A stretch of 64,000 nt of DNA, from positions 1-64,000 of the forward strand of contig NZ_CP098364.1 in NCBI RefSeq assembly GCF_030388245.1, in the 5' to 3' direction. This DNA comes from Paracoccus sp. TOH (GTDB taxonomy: Bacteria; Pseudomonadota; Alphaproteobacteria; Rhodobacterales; Rhodobacteraceae). The translations under genes were made by a program, and so were the position numbers. How positions within the stretch are numbered: position 1 is the stretch's first letter; each line of letters starts with the position of its first letter. Under the pieces are notes generated by a model, which did no database searches, was not told where the DNA came from, and saw only the letters and a program-made list of their open reading frames with translations. Below, in pieces: positions 17,175 through 24,973 of the stretch.

Positions 17175-17747
17175 ATGCGCTGGTTTTCAACGCGCTGCGT
17201 GGTTCACTACTCGGAAAATGGAGCAGTGCTGGGCGGAGAGCGCACCAAGCTGCAGGTCGCCCATATCAAGCTGTCGCACAGCCGGGCCTTTCTGGTTCGT
17301 GCCTATCTGCTGCAGACCCACGAGATGCTGTTCGACGCCCATTGGCATGGCCTCCGGGTGTTTGGCGGAGTTCCGGAACGCGGCATCTACGACAGTATGC
17401 GAACTGCGGTGGACCGCGTCGGCCGCGGCAAGAAGCGACAGGTCAATATGCGCTTCCTTGCCATGGCCAATCACTATGGCTTTGAGCCGGAATTCTGCAA
17501 TCCGGCCGCATCCGAGAAGTTCGAGATCATCCGGATCGTCGAGCAGTCGCACCTGCCCGCCAAACGCACGCTGGATCAACTCGGCATCGCCCGCCGGAGG
17601 TTCTACCGCTGGTATGATCGCTACCTCGCTGGCGGGCCGGAAGCGCTGGAAGATAGACCATCGGGGCCGAGCCGTGTGTGGAGCCGCGCAACATGTTGGT
17701 GCGCGAGGCGGGCCAGCCGCCGCCCCCCGTCCGAAGCGGTTTCATAG
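17175..17747 (+). pseudogene. Fused fragments of two transposases (IS21 IstA piece joined to IS3/IS481-like piece)
   Basis: One open frame of 190 residues joins unrelated parts. Residues ~10-111 match the integrase core of IS21-type IstA (HSRAFLVRAYLLQTHEMLFD, GGVPERGIYDSMRTAVD, GFEPEFCNPA) and stop where IstA normally continues with a GWEKGQVE-type motif. From about 17508 the text becomes EKFEIIRIVEQSHLPAKRTL, then RRRFYRWYDRYLAGGPEALE and RPSGPSRVW, the helix-turn-helix of another (IS3/IS481-like) transposase. After RVW the frame shifts into meaningless sequence. Neither part has a complete catalytic triad, so it is inactive. Confidence 0.75.
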
Positions 17748-17890
17748 CTTGAGGCCTAGCTTTATGTCACCGTGCGGATCTGGGGCGGGGACGAGCTACG
17801 CATCTGGAGGCTACGTTCACGATCTCCGCCTCATTGGTGCCGCTATCATTATCCTATGCTGGCCGAGGGGCTTGATTAAAGATTTCCATC

Positions 17891-17912
17891 AAACTAGAAT
17901 TCAAACCAGTTT
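17891..17912. promoter_or_regulatory. Imperfect palindrome before the antitoxin gene
   Basis: AAACTAG and CCAGTTT form an imperfect inverted repeat around an AT-rich centre, 13 bp before the antitoxin ATG. Toxin-antitoxin operons are usually repressed through such an operator by the antitoxin or the complex. Prediction from position and symmetry only. Confidence 0.4.
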
Positions 17913-17924
17913 ATGGAGATTCGT

Positions 17925-18170
17925 ATGCGCGAGATCGGTGCCTTCGAGGCTAAAACGCATCTGTCGGAGCTTCTTGCCGCTGCAAAGGCAGGCGAGACTG
18001 TGACAATTACCCGGCGCGGCCAGCCCGTCGCTCGCCTGGTGCCTCCAGTAAGCAATGACCGCGCCACCGCCCTGCTGCGCATGGTTGAATTGCGCAGCAG
18101 GCTCGCGGCAAGAGATGTGCGGCTTGGAATCGCCGATATTCTTTCGGCGCGCGACGAAGGCCGCCGCTGA
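17925..18170 (+). CDS. Antitoxin of the Phd/YefM (VapB-like) family
   Basis: 81 residues from the ATG at 17925, preferred over the ATG at 17913 because GGAG at 17915-17918 is correctly spaced for it. The N-terminal half is a Phd/YefM fold: MREIGAFEAKTHLSELLAAA then GETVTITRRGQPVARLVP. The C-terminal ~30 residues should wrap and inhibit the toxin. Its TGA overlaps the toxin ATG by one base, the usual coupling in such pairs. It lies within IS debris, consistent with horizontal acquisition and possible plasmid stabilisation. Confidence 0.88.
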   Translation: MREIGAFEAKTHLSELLAAAKAGETVTITRRGQPVARLVPPVSNDRATALLRMVELRSRLAARDVRLGIADILSARDEGRR

Positions 18171-18565
18171 TGCTGGTCATCGATGCCTCGGTCTTGATTG
18201 CGTGGGTCATGCCGGATGAGTCCGGCGTAGACCTGGCTTCACTTGCCGAGAGGCACGAGGAAATCGGTGCACCCTGGTTGCTGTGGGCCGAGCTGCGTAA
18301 CATCTTGGTCGTCAATGAGCGGCGAGGGCGGCTACCGGCAGGAGCCGCTGAACAGATCATCGAGGCCGTGGATGCCTTTGGGGTGCAACTGGACACCAGG
18401 CCTGCGCATTCGGTGGTGATGGATCTGGCCCGCCGCCATGGGCTGACGATTTATGATGCGCTCTATCTGGAACTGGCGTTACGGCAGGGCTCTTGCCTGA
18501 CCAGCCTTGATGCAGCTCTCGTTCAGGCTGCCCAAGCCGAAGGTGTGGCGGTTGAAAACAGATAA
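18170..18565 (+). CDS. vapC: PIN-domain toxin VapC
   Basis: 131 residues, complete PIN domain. Acidic metal-binding residues are in place: Asp in MLVIDASVLIAW, Glu in LLWAELRNIL, Asp in GLTIYDALYLELALR, and Asp in LTSLDAAL. VapC toxins are Mg-dependent RNases that typically cut tRNA or rRNA. With the preceding antitoxin it forms a type II toxin-antitoxin module. It appears intact and therefore probably active. Confidence 0.93.
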   Translation: MLVIDASVLIAWVMPDESGVDLASLAERHEEIGAPWLLWAELRNILVVNERRGRLPAGAAEQIIEAVDAFGVQLDTRPAHSVVMDLARRHGLTIYDALYLELALRQGSCLTSLDAALVQAAQAEGVAVENR

Positions 18566-18780
18566 GGCCTTTCCAGATCTCGATGGCAGGGTTCTGCTGG
18601 CGCCATATGTCAGTCTTTTGGGCCGATCACGAGCCGATCTCGGGCGGCTTTGACGACTTCCAGAGAAACCTCTGCAGCGGCGTCAAGATCCATTATCCGC
18701 CATATCTTCGCGAGCAGGTCTGACTGGCTTCACGGCGTGGGTGGGGATTGCGGCGCTGACAGGTCGCATGACCTGACGAT

Positions 18781-18890
18781 TCAGCCCAGGGTCGCTACCA
18801 GATACGACAGATGTGCCAAGACATTCCTGTCCGCCGTCGCCCTCGCTGCGACCGTCATGTTCTGGCTTTGACCATCAATGAGTCTGGACC
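18781..18890 (+). mobile_element. 3' end of an IS5-family transposase and its terminal sequence
   Basis: Within 18566-19043, a stretch without intact genes, the frame ending at 18871 reads YDRCAKTFLSAVALAATVMF then WL-stop, the common C-terminus of a group of IS5-family transposases. It is followed by an IS-like end GAGTCTGGACC against CTAG. Nothing of the catalytic core remains. From 18566 to 18780 no other identifiable gene was seen. Confidence 0.6.
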
Positions 18891-18929
18891 CTAGTGACAA
18901 CAAAACACGCCCTTGCAAACAATATTATG

Positions 18930-18958
18930 TTGTCAGTATGTAACTGGATATATATAAG
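18930..18958 (+). promoter_or_regulatory. Sigma70-type promoter for tadD
   Basis: TTGTCA (18930-18935), 17-bp spacer, TATAAG (18953-18958), in an AT-rich stretch that stands out from the GC-rich surroundings, 85 bp before the tadD ATG. The box-like quality is better than anything seen inside the T3SS operon, so tadD may be expressed independently. Confidence 0.55.
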
Positions 18959-19043
18959 AAATGTCGATGCTGATTCAGTCTTGGATAGCGCTGATTGTTT
19001 TTGAGCATAATGACAGAAACTTAGAACGCCAAAGGCCTTCAGA

Positions 19044-19769
19044 ATGAACGTCCGCAGTTTCAGGATTTGCTTTGGTTTGTTAGGCATTACGCTGCTCGCC
19101 GCCTGTGCGGATCCGAACTTCGGACAATCCCCTGGCGCCATGGTTTCCCAGCAGGAAAAGCTCGCGCAACTACAATCTTCCATCAAGGATCAGCCGAACA
19201 ACGTGGCGGCCCTGAAGGAGTTCGGCGCGCTTCAGGCTGAAATGGGTGAATGGAGCAGGGCGATGGGCGCCTATCGGGAGGCGCTGCTGATCGCCCCGAA
19301 TGATCGCGAGGCAAGGATCGGATTTGGCGAGGCGCAGCTTGGTCTGGGCGATTTTCAGGGCGCGCTGGACACGGGAACCTCCCTCGGTGGAACCACGCTT
19401 CAGGTGCAGCAACTCAGGGCAGGTGCGCTAGCCGGCCTGAGCCGGTTTGATGAAGCGCGGGCAATCCTGGATGTGCTGCATCGATCGCATCCGCGTAACC
19501 TGGATGTGCGCAGCAACCTGGCGCTGGTCACGGGCCTGCAGCGTGACCCGACGGCCTACGGCATCGCCCGGGCAGCCGCCTTTGCACCGGATGCCGAATT
19601 CACCCATGTCCGCAACATGGTGCTGATCGGCGGCATGATTCAGAACGAAGCCGGTGCCCGCAACGATGCCGAACAACTTGGCCTTGCGGCGGATGAAATT
19701 GGCGAAATCCTTGCGATTGGCCGGCGCGCCCGCACGCAGGGGATGAGTGCATTCGGCATCGTATCTTGA
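19044..19769 (+). CDS. tadD: TadD-like TPR lipoprotein
   Basis: 241 residues. Lipoprotein signal ending LLAAC (Cys ~21), then TPR repeats: PNNVAALKEFGALQAEMGEW, APNDREARIGFGEAQLGLGD, FDEARAILDVLHRSHPRNLD and VRSNLALVTGLQRD. This matches TadD, the outer-membrane lipoprotein of Tad pili needed for secretin assembly. No other Tad genes (prepilin, CpaF/TadA ATPase, TadB/C) are present, so it does not belong to a pilus locus here. If the IS-bracketed segment before it is removed, it would directly follow sctU. Role inferred: pilotin for the CpaC-like secretin of the T3SS. Confidence 0.85.
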   Translation: MNVRSFRICFGLLGITLLAACADPNFGQSPGAMVSQQEKLAQLQSSIKDQPNNVAALKEFGALQAEMGEWSRAMGAYREALLIAPNDREARIGFGEAQLGLGDFQGALDTGTSLGGTTLQVQQLRAGALAGLSRFDEARAILDVLHRSHPRNLDVRSNLALVTGLQRDPTAYGIARAAAFAPDAEFTHVRNMVLIGGMIQNEAGARNDAEQLGLAADEIGEILAIGRRARTQGMSAFGIVS

Positions 19770-19822
19770 CCTCGGACGCTCTTGCGGTCGATAGGGTCGC
19801 GCCGGAATACTCGATCTGACAC

Positions 19823-19845
19823 GGGCTGCATTTTTGCGGCCCTTT
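19823..19845 (+). terminator. Terminator after tadD
   Basis: GGGCTGCA pairs with TGCGGCCC (8 bp, one G-U) around a TTTT loop, followed by TTT, about 55 bp after the tadD stop. A reasonable intrinsic terminator in a GC-rich genome. Confidence 0.55.
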
Positions 19846-19861
19846 GCATGCCCGCACCGCA

Positions 19862-20003
19862 GGGTCAGGATTCATAACCAGTAGATGACGGTTGCGGCGA
19901 GGGCGATGGCGGAGACCGTCGCGCCATCAGCGCCAACCGACAGCACGATCCCGAGCTTCTCCTCGTCATCCCACCGGCGCCGCCGTTCCAACCCAAGCGC
20001 CAC
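19862..20003 (-). pseudogene. IS66 TnpA start fused to the end of an IS5-family transposase
   Basis: Reading the - strand from a GTG at 20003, the peptide VALGLERRRRWDDEEKLGIV and LSVGADGATV is the start of an IS66-type TnpA protein. It then runs straight into SAIALAATVIYWL-stop, the C-terminus of IS5-family transposases, with an IS-like end GAATCCTGACC beyond. So an IS5-family element cut an IS66 element near 19915 and both later lost their remaining parts. Forty-three codons, no function expected. Confidence 0.6.
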
Positions 20004-20009
20004 GCATCC

Positions 20010-20654
20010 TCAATCCCGCATAAGAGACGTCGCAAACGACGTCGTTATGCACGTCCCATAGCCGCGGCGCACGGCGACGATCCAGGCGGTGAAGGACAGC
20101 GCCAGCGCCAGCAGCAGGCCCGGAACGATCCCGGCCGTGAACAGGTCGGCGATCGAGATCCGCCCGCCGCCCGAGATCGAATAGATGATCATGTTGTGGC
20201 TGGGCGGCAGCATCAGCGCGATCAGCGCCGCCATCGAGGTCACGTTGACCGCGTAATCCGCGCCATAGCCGCGGTCCTTCATCTGCGGGATCATGATGCC
20301 GCCGACCGCCGCCGCCTCGGCCACGGCCGAACCCGAGATGCCGCCGAACAGCGTCGAGGCGGCGATGTTCACCTGTCCCAGCCCGCCGCGGACATGGCCG
20401 ATCAGCGACCCGGCAAAGCGCACGATCCGCGCGGCGATCCCGCCGCGGACCATCAGGTCGCCGGCGAAGATGAAGAACGGAATCGCCATCAGCGTGAAGA
20501 CCGAGATCCCCGCCGACAGGCGCTGGAACACCACCAGCGGCGGCAGGCCCAGCCAGACCACCGTCGCCAGGCTCGAAATGCCCAGGCAGAAGGCGATGGG
20601 CGTGCCGATCAGCATGAGCAGGGTAAAGACACCGAAAAGAATCATGTATTCCAT
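20010..20654 (-). pseudogene. dctM: TRAP transporter large permease dctM, 3'-truncated
   Basis: From ATG at 20654 the protein MEYMILFGVFTLLMLIGTPI... follows DctM normally (LSAGISVFTLMAIPFFIFAG, LFGGISGSAVAEAAAVGGIM, and the conserved LMLPPSHNMIIYS) for about 200 residues. After AWIVAVRRGYG it continues only with a short unrelated tail (TCITTSFATSLMRD). DctM is normally about 425 residues, so half of the transport domain is missing. The break coincides with IS fragments. It lies 17 bp downstream of dctQ, so the original order dctP-dctQ-dctM is still visible. Confidence 0.85.
20026..20043. repeat. Short perfect hairpin GACGTCG-CAAA-CGACGTC at the dctM breakpoint
   Basis: Seven-base arms with a four-base loop lie between the IS66/IS5 relic and the point where dctM stops resembling its family. 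It may be a terminal repeat remnant of the element that truncated dctM, or an incidental terminator. Confidence 0.35.
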
Positions 20655-20671
20655 GATGTTGCCCGCCCCCG

Positions 20672-21205
20672 TCACGCTTCGGTCATCAGGATGTCTTCGG
20701 CGTCCGGCTGGGCCTCGGCCATGCGGCCGGTCAGCCGCTTCAGCAGATGCTCCAGCACGAACAGCGTCATCAGCAGGCCGCCGGCGAACAGCGGCATGTA
20801 GCCGAAACCGCCCGGCAGCCCGATCACCGGCAGCGTGGTGCCCCAGGTCTTGACCATCAATTGCCAGCCATAGACTGCCATGCCGATGCCGAAGCACAGC
20901 ACCGACAGGTCGGACAGGCCCTTCAGCCAGGTTCCGGCGCGGTCGGGCAAAAAGAACAGCAGCACGTCGAAGCCCATGTGAAAACTTTCATGCACCCCGA
21001 CCGCCGAGCCCAGAAAGATGAACCAGCTCATCAGCAGGATGGCCACCGGCTCGACCCAAAGCAGGCTGTCGTTCATCACGTAGCGCATGAAGACCTGGGC
21101 GAAGACGATCAGCGTCATCAGGACCAGCCCCGTCCCCGCCAGCCACAGGCTGGCCCGGCTGAGAAAGCCGTTCAGGCGCGACAATGCAGCGATGCCGGCT
21201 TGCAT
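20672..21205 (-). CDS. dctQ: TRAP transporter small permease DctQ
   Basis: 177 residues with four hydrophobic segments and the DctQ pattern VFAQVFMRYVMNDSLLWVEP then FLGSAVGVHESFHMGFDVLL. It would form the membrane complex with DctM for uptake of a sugar acid or similar carboxylate. The gene is itself intact, but both partners are broken, so the transporter cannot work from this locus. The adjacent uxuA/kdgK genes suggest a uronate substrate. Confidence 0.88.
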   Translation of the reverse strand: MQAGIAALSRLNGFLSRASLWLAGTGLVLMTLIVFAQVFMRYVMNDSLLWVEPVAILLMSWFIFLGSAVGVHESFHMGFDVLLFFLPDRAGTWLKGLSDLSVLCFGIGMAVYGWQLMVKTWGTTLPVIGLPGGFGYMPLFAGGLLMTLFVLEHLLKRLTGRMAEAQPDAEDILMTEA

Positions 21206-21266
21206 GGCACCCCCTCCTTGTTCTCTGAAAGAAAGCGCCCGCGGCCGGATGGCGCGGGCCGCGATG

Positions 21267-21891
21267 TCACCGGGTTTCCTGGATGCGCTTGACCAGATCC
21301 CTGGCTTCGGGGGTGGTCACGTATTTCTCATAAACCGGGGCCATCGCCTCGATGAAGGCGGTCTTGTCCACGTCCTTGACCACCTCGGCGCCGGCGGCCA
21401 CCACCTTCGCCTCGCTGGCCTTTTCCTGTTCGGCCCACAGCTTGCGCTGCAGCGTGGCCGAATTCCGGGCCGCCGTCCGCATGATCTCCTGATCCTCGGG
21501 GGACAGCTTGTCCCAGCTGGTCTTGGACACGGCGACCAGTTCCGGCACCATCAGGTGCTGGTCCAGGGTGAAATATTTCGCCACCTCGGCGTGGCCCGAG
21601 CTGTCATAGCTGGGAAAATTGTTCTCGGCCCCGTCGATCACCCCGGTCTGGATCGAGGAATAGACCTCGCCATAGGGCATCGGCGTGGCATTGGCGCCAA
21701 GCGCCGACATCATGTCCACGAACACGTCGTTCTGCATGACGCGGAACTTCAGCCCCTTCAGGTCCTCGACGGTGCGGATCGGCTGCTTCGCGTTGTAGAA
21801 ATTGCGCGCGCCGCCGTCGTAATAGGCCAGCGGGATCAGGTCATGGTCCTCGAACTGCCGGGCTCCTCCCGAATCGCCTTGCGGTTCCTCT
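21267..21891 (-). pseudogene. dctP: TRAP substrate-binding protein dctP, 5'-truncated
   Basis: The C-terminal ~195 residues of a DctP protein are present: [52 protein letters not shown]. The first ATG in frame lies at 21737, but family similarity extends upstream to about 21855. There it runs into [12 protein letters not shown], with an in-frame stop at 21890-21892. The signal peptide and about 130 N-terminal residues are missing, so the periplasmic binding protein cannot be made. The deletion end lies only ~40 bp from the likely GntR operator. Confidence 0.82.
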
Positions 21892-21910
21892 AGTCATCTA
21901 ATATGCTAGT
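21889..21910. promoter_or_regulatory. Candidate operator before the GntR gene
   Basis: Two CTAG blocks (21890-21893, 21905-21908) frame an AT-rich core in a partly palindromic arrangement, 20 bp before the regulator gene and formerly between it and dctP. FadR/UxuR-type regulators bind short palindromes in just this position. Prediction only. Confidence 0.35.
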
Positions 21911-21930
21911 CTGGCACCACCGTCAACGCC

Positions 21931-22638
21931 ATGGTTTCACCGATGCCGACAGATGCCGCCGCCCTGCCCATCCTGGACGACCTGCGCCCGCGCACGGTCA
22001 CCGACCAGGTCTATGAGGCGCTTTACCAACGGGTCATCAACCTGACCCTGCCCCCCGGCGCCCGGCTGTCCGAAGCCGAGGTCGCGGCGCAGATGGGCGT
22101 CTCGCGCCAGCCGGTGCGCGATGCGTTCTTCCGGCTGTCGCAACTGGGCTTCATCCAGATCCGCCCGCAACGGGCGACGGTGGTGACGCAGATCTCGGCC
22201 GAGGCGATCCGGCAGGCGCATTTCATCCGCCTGGCGCTGGAAACCGCCTGTCTGCGCGAGGCGGTGCGGCTGCTGACCCCGCAGGACCATGACGCGCTGG
22301 CGGAACTGATCCGGCGCCAGGACGCCGCCATCCGCGCCGACGACCGCAGCGGCTTCCATGCGCTGGACGACCAGTTCCACCACGACATCTGCGCCGCCTC
22401 GGGGCTGGAGTTCGTCTGGACCCTGGTCAAGGACAACAAGGGCCACATGGACCGGGCCCGCTACCTGTCGCTGTCCTATAACGCCCAGAACGCGATGGAG
22501 GAGCACAAGATCATCCTGGCCGCCCTGCGCGAACGGGACGAGGAGAAGGCGGTCGCCGCCATCGGCCTGCACCTGTCGCGCATCCACGAGACGCTGGCGC
22601 GGCTGCGCGCCGAACAGCCCGAGATGCTGGGCCTGTAG
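21931..22638 (+). CDS. GntR-family regulator with FCD domain (UxuR-like)
   Basis: 235 residues. N-terminal winged helix: TVTDQVYEALYQRVINLTLP, GARLSEAEVAAQMGVSRQPV. A C-terminal all-helical FCD ligand domain carries the metal-binding pattern D...H...H (DDQFHHDICAASG, later IGLHLSRIHETL). It probably senses a uronate pathway intermediate and controls the flanking transport and uxuA-kdgK genes. Start at 21931 or 21943; neither has a clear ribosome site. Confidence 0.88.
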   Translation: MVSPMPTDAAALPILDDLRPRTVTDQVYEALYQRVINLTLPPGARLSEAEVAAQMGVSRQPVRDAFFRLSQLGFIQIRPQRATVVTQISAEAIRQAHFIRLALETACLREAVRLLTPQDHDALAELIRRQDAAIRADDRSGFHALDDQFHHDICAASGLEFVWTLVKDNKGHMDRARYLSLSYNAQNAMEEHKIILAALRERDEEKAVAAIGLHLSRIHETLARLRAEQPEMLGL

Positions 22639-22660
22639 TTCCGTTTCCCCGGAGGAGTGA

Positions 22661-23869
22661 ATGCGACATACCTGGCGCTGGTTCGGACCCAAGGATCGGG
22701 TCTCGATCGACGACATGCTGCAGGCGGGGGTGCAGGGCGTGGTCACCGCCCTGCACCATGTCCCGACCGGAACCGTCTGGACGCCCGGGGAAATCGCCCG
22801 CCGGCAGGCCGAACTGGCGGCGATGGCCGACGGCACGCCCTCGGGCCTGGCATGGGAGGTGGTGGAAAGCCTGCCGGTCAGCGAGGCGATCAAGACCCAG
22901 ACCGGCGACTGGCGCGATCATGTCGCCCACTGGATCGCCTCGATGCGCAACCTGAAGGACGCCGGGATCGAGGTGATCTGCTACAATTTCATGCCGGTGC
23001 TGGACTGGACCCGCACCGACCTGGCCTGGCGGCGGCCGAACGGCGCGCGCTGCATGCGGTTCGACTTCACCGATTTCGCCGCCTTCGACATCCATATCCT
23101 GCAGCGCAAGGGCGCGGCCGAGGATTTCCCCGAGGAGATCCGCGACGAGGCCGCCCGCCGCTTCGCCGCCATGGACGAGGCCCGGCGCGAGCAACTGGCC
23201 GGCAACGTGGTCTTCGGCCTGCCCGGCGCGGCCGAGCATTTCACCCTGGACGGTGTGCGGGCGCTGCTGGACAGCTATGCCCCGGTGACGGACACGGTGC
23301 TGCGCCGGCATTTCCACGACTTCCTGGAACAGGTCGCCCCGGTCGCGCAGCAGATCGGGATGCGGCTCTGCTGCCATCCCGACGATCCGCCCTTTCCGCT
23401 GCTGGGCCTGCCGCGGGTGATGTCCACCGAGGCCGATTACGCCGAGCGCATGGCCGCCGTGGACCTGCCGGCGAACGGCATCACGCTTTGCTCGGGCTCG
23501 CTGGGGGCGCGGCCGGACAACGACCTGCCGGGCATGATGGCGCGGCTGGGCGACCGGGTGCATTTCCTGCATCTGCGCAATGTGCGCCGCGACGGCGACG
23601 CGCTTCGCGGTTCGTTCTTCGAGGACGAGCATCTGGGCGGCCAGACCGACATGGTGGCGCTGGTCGCCGCGGTGCTGCGCGAGGAAGCCCGCCGCCGCGC
23701 GGCCGGCCGCGCCGATCGGACCATCCCGATGCGGCCCGATCACGGCCAGGACATCCTGGACGATATCGGCCGCGGCGGGCAGCCCGGCTATCCCGCCATC
23801 GGCCGGCTGAAAGGACTGGCCGAGCTGCGCGGCGTCGAACGGGCGCTGCGCCACGGGGCGCAAGGATGA
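22661..23869 (+). CDS. uxuA: Mannonate dehydratase UxuA
   Basis: 402 residues, full length. Motifs of the family are present: MRHTWRWFGPKDRVSIDDML, GVQGVVTALHHVPTG, IEVICYNFMPVLDWTRTDL, CCHPDDPPF, and LHLRNVRRDGD. It dehydrates D-mannonate to 2-keto-3-deoxygluconate in glucuronate/mannonate catabolism. GGAGGAG immediately precedes the ATG. The end overlaps kdgK by 4 bp, so the two steps are translated together. Confidence 0.95.
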   Translation: MRHTWRWFGPKDRVSIDDMLQAGVQGVVTALHHVPTGTVWTPGEIARRQAELAAMADGTPSGLAWEVVESLPVSEAIKTQTGDWRDHVAHWIASMRNLKDAGIEVICYNFMPVLDWTRTDLAWRRPNGARCMRFDFTDFAAFDIHILQRKGAAEDFPEEIRDEAARRFAAMDEARREQLAGNVVFGLPGAAEHFTLDGVRALLDSYAPVTDTVLRRHFHDFLEQVAPVAQQIGMRLCCHPDDPPFPLLGLPRVMSTEADYAERMAAVDLPANGITLCSGSLGARPDNDLPGMMARLGDRVHFLHLRNVRRDGDALRGSFFEDEHLGGQTDMVALVAAVLREEARRRAAGRADRTIPMRPDHGQDILDDIGRGGQPGYPAIGRLKGLAELRGVERALRHGAQG

Positions 23870-24813
23870 ACGCGCCGCTGATCCTTTGCATCGGCGAAGC
23901 CATGGTCGAGCTGTCGCCGGCCGGCGGCGGCCTGTGGCGGATGGGCATTGCCGGCGACACGCTGAACATGGCCTGGTATCTGCGCCGCAGCCTTGGCCCG
24001 GACTGGCGGGTCGGCTATTTCAGCCGCGTCGGCACCGGCGAATATTCCCGGCAGATGCTGGACTTCCTGGCCGCCGAGGGCATCGGCACCGACCATGTCG
24101 CCCGCGACCCCGAGCGCGAGATCGGCCTTTATGCCATCTCGCTCAGCAAGGGCGAGCGCAGTTTCAGCTATTGGCGCGACCATTCGGCGGCGCGGCGGCT
24201 GGCCGACGATCCCGGGCGGCTGCGCGCGGCGCTGGCCGGCTGCCGCATCGCCTGCCTGTCCGGGATCACCCTGGCGATCCTGCCCGAGGCCGGGCGCCGG
24301 GCCTTGCTGGAGGCGCTGCGCGTCGCGCGGGCTGCGGGAACGCAGGTGGTGTTCGATCCGAACCTGCGGCCGCGGCTTTGGGCCGGCGCCGCCGAGATGC
24401 GCGGCTGGATCGAGGCCGCGGCAAGCTGCGCCGACCTGCTGCTGCCCAGCCTTGATGACGAGATGGCGCATTTCGGCGATGCCGATGCCCGGGCGACCGC
24501 CGCGCGCTATCTGCGGCTGGGCGCCGGCCGGGTGGTGGTCAAGAACGGCGGCGGCCCGGTGCTGCTGGCCGATGCGCAGGGCTGCCGGCTGGTCGAGGGC
24601 CTGCCCCGCGTCGCCCCGGTGGACAGCACCGCCGCCGGCGACAGCTTCAACGCCGCCTTCCTGGCGGCCGGCCTGCACGGCGCCGATCCGGTCGCGGCGG
24701 TCCGCGCCGCGCATGATTTCAGCTTGCAGGTGGTGTCGCATCCGGGCGCCCTGGTGCGCGAGGCCCGGTTCCACATCCCGGCGCAGGCGCGACGCACGGA
24801 CCCGCAGGGCTAA
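23866..24813 (+). CDS. kdgK: 2-dehydro-3-deoxygluconokinase KdgK
   Basis: 315 residues, PfkB carbohydrate kinase fold. N-terminal LILCIGEAMVELSP and GIAGDTLNMAWYLRR, internal VFDPNLRPRLW, and the C-terminal signature DSTAAGDSFNAAF with the catalytic Asp. It phosphorylates the UxuA product 2-keto-3-deoxygluconate. The start at 23866 lies in the uxuA stop (ATGA). The frame is open further upstream through uxuA, but that text is a shadow of uxuA. Confidence 0.92.
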   Translation: MNAPLILCIGEAMVELSPAGGGLWRMGIAGDTLNMAWYLRRSLGPDWRVGYFSRVGTGEYSRQMLDFLAAEGIGTDHVARDPEREIGLYAISLSKGERSFSYWRDHSAARRLADDPGRLRAALAGCRIACLSGITLAILPEAGRRALLEALRVARAAGTQVVFDPNLRPRLWAGAAEMRGWIEAAASCADLLLPSLDDEMAHFGDADARATAARYLRLGAGRVVVKNGGGPVLLADAQGCRLVEGLPRVAPVDSTAAGDSFNAAFLAAGLHGADPVAAVRAAHDFSLQVVSHPGALVREARFHIPAQARRTDPQG

Positions 24814-24896
24814 GATCCACGCCGCCTGCCCGACGCCGGGAACGGGGACCACATGACGCGGCCGGGGCGCCGGCGCCGGAAGGCTGGTTCCCGGCC

Positions 24897-24925
24897 TTGG
24901 CATTGCCCTGATGCTTGGGCATACT
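24897..24925 (+). promoter_or_regulatory. Promoter for the vgrG operon
   Basis: TTGGCA (24897-24902), 17-bp spacer, CATACT (24920-24925), about 50 bp before the vgrG ATG in the only non-coding gap left of the locus. Confidence 0.45.
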
Positions 24926-24973
24926 CCCCGCAGTTTCAGTTTGACCCATTTTTCCCCCGCGGAGGCCTTTTTC

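Larger units (their letters stand above)
17164..18894. mobile_element. Composite of IS remnants bracketed by CTAG direct repeats
   Basis: CTAG at 17164-17167 is followed by GGTCAGGATGCG. The segment closes with GAGTCTGGACC and a second CTAG at 18891-18894. CTAG fits the YTAR target duplicated by IS5-family elements, and the ends share only a short GGTC/GACC inverted match. Inside are a fused IS21/IS3-type transposase fragment, a toxin-antitoxin pair and the 3' end of an IS5-family transposase. Removing the segment would leave sctU with the same TAG stop and place the tadD promoter close behind it, so this probably landed between sctU and tadD. Confidence 0.55.

Noticed and set aside
18650..18871. 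A 73-residue protein-coding gene
   Set aside because: Only its last ~25 residues are meaningful and they are the C-terminus of an IS5-family transposase; the rest is unrelated.
22657..23865. Upstream extension of the kdgK frame through uxuA, suggesting a 718-residue fusion
   Set aside because: The extension is uxuA read out of frame; the kinase family begins exactly at the ATG at 23866.
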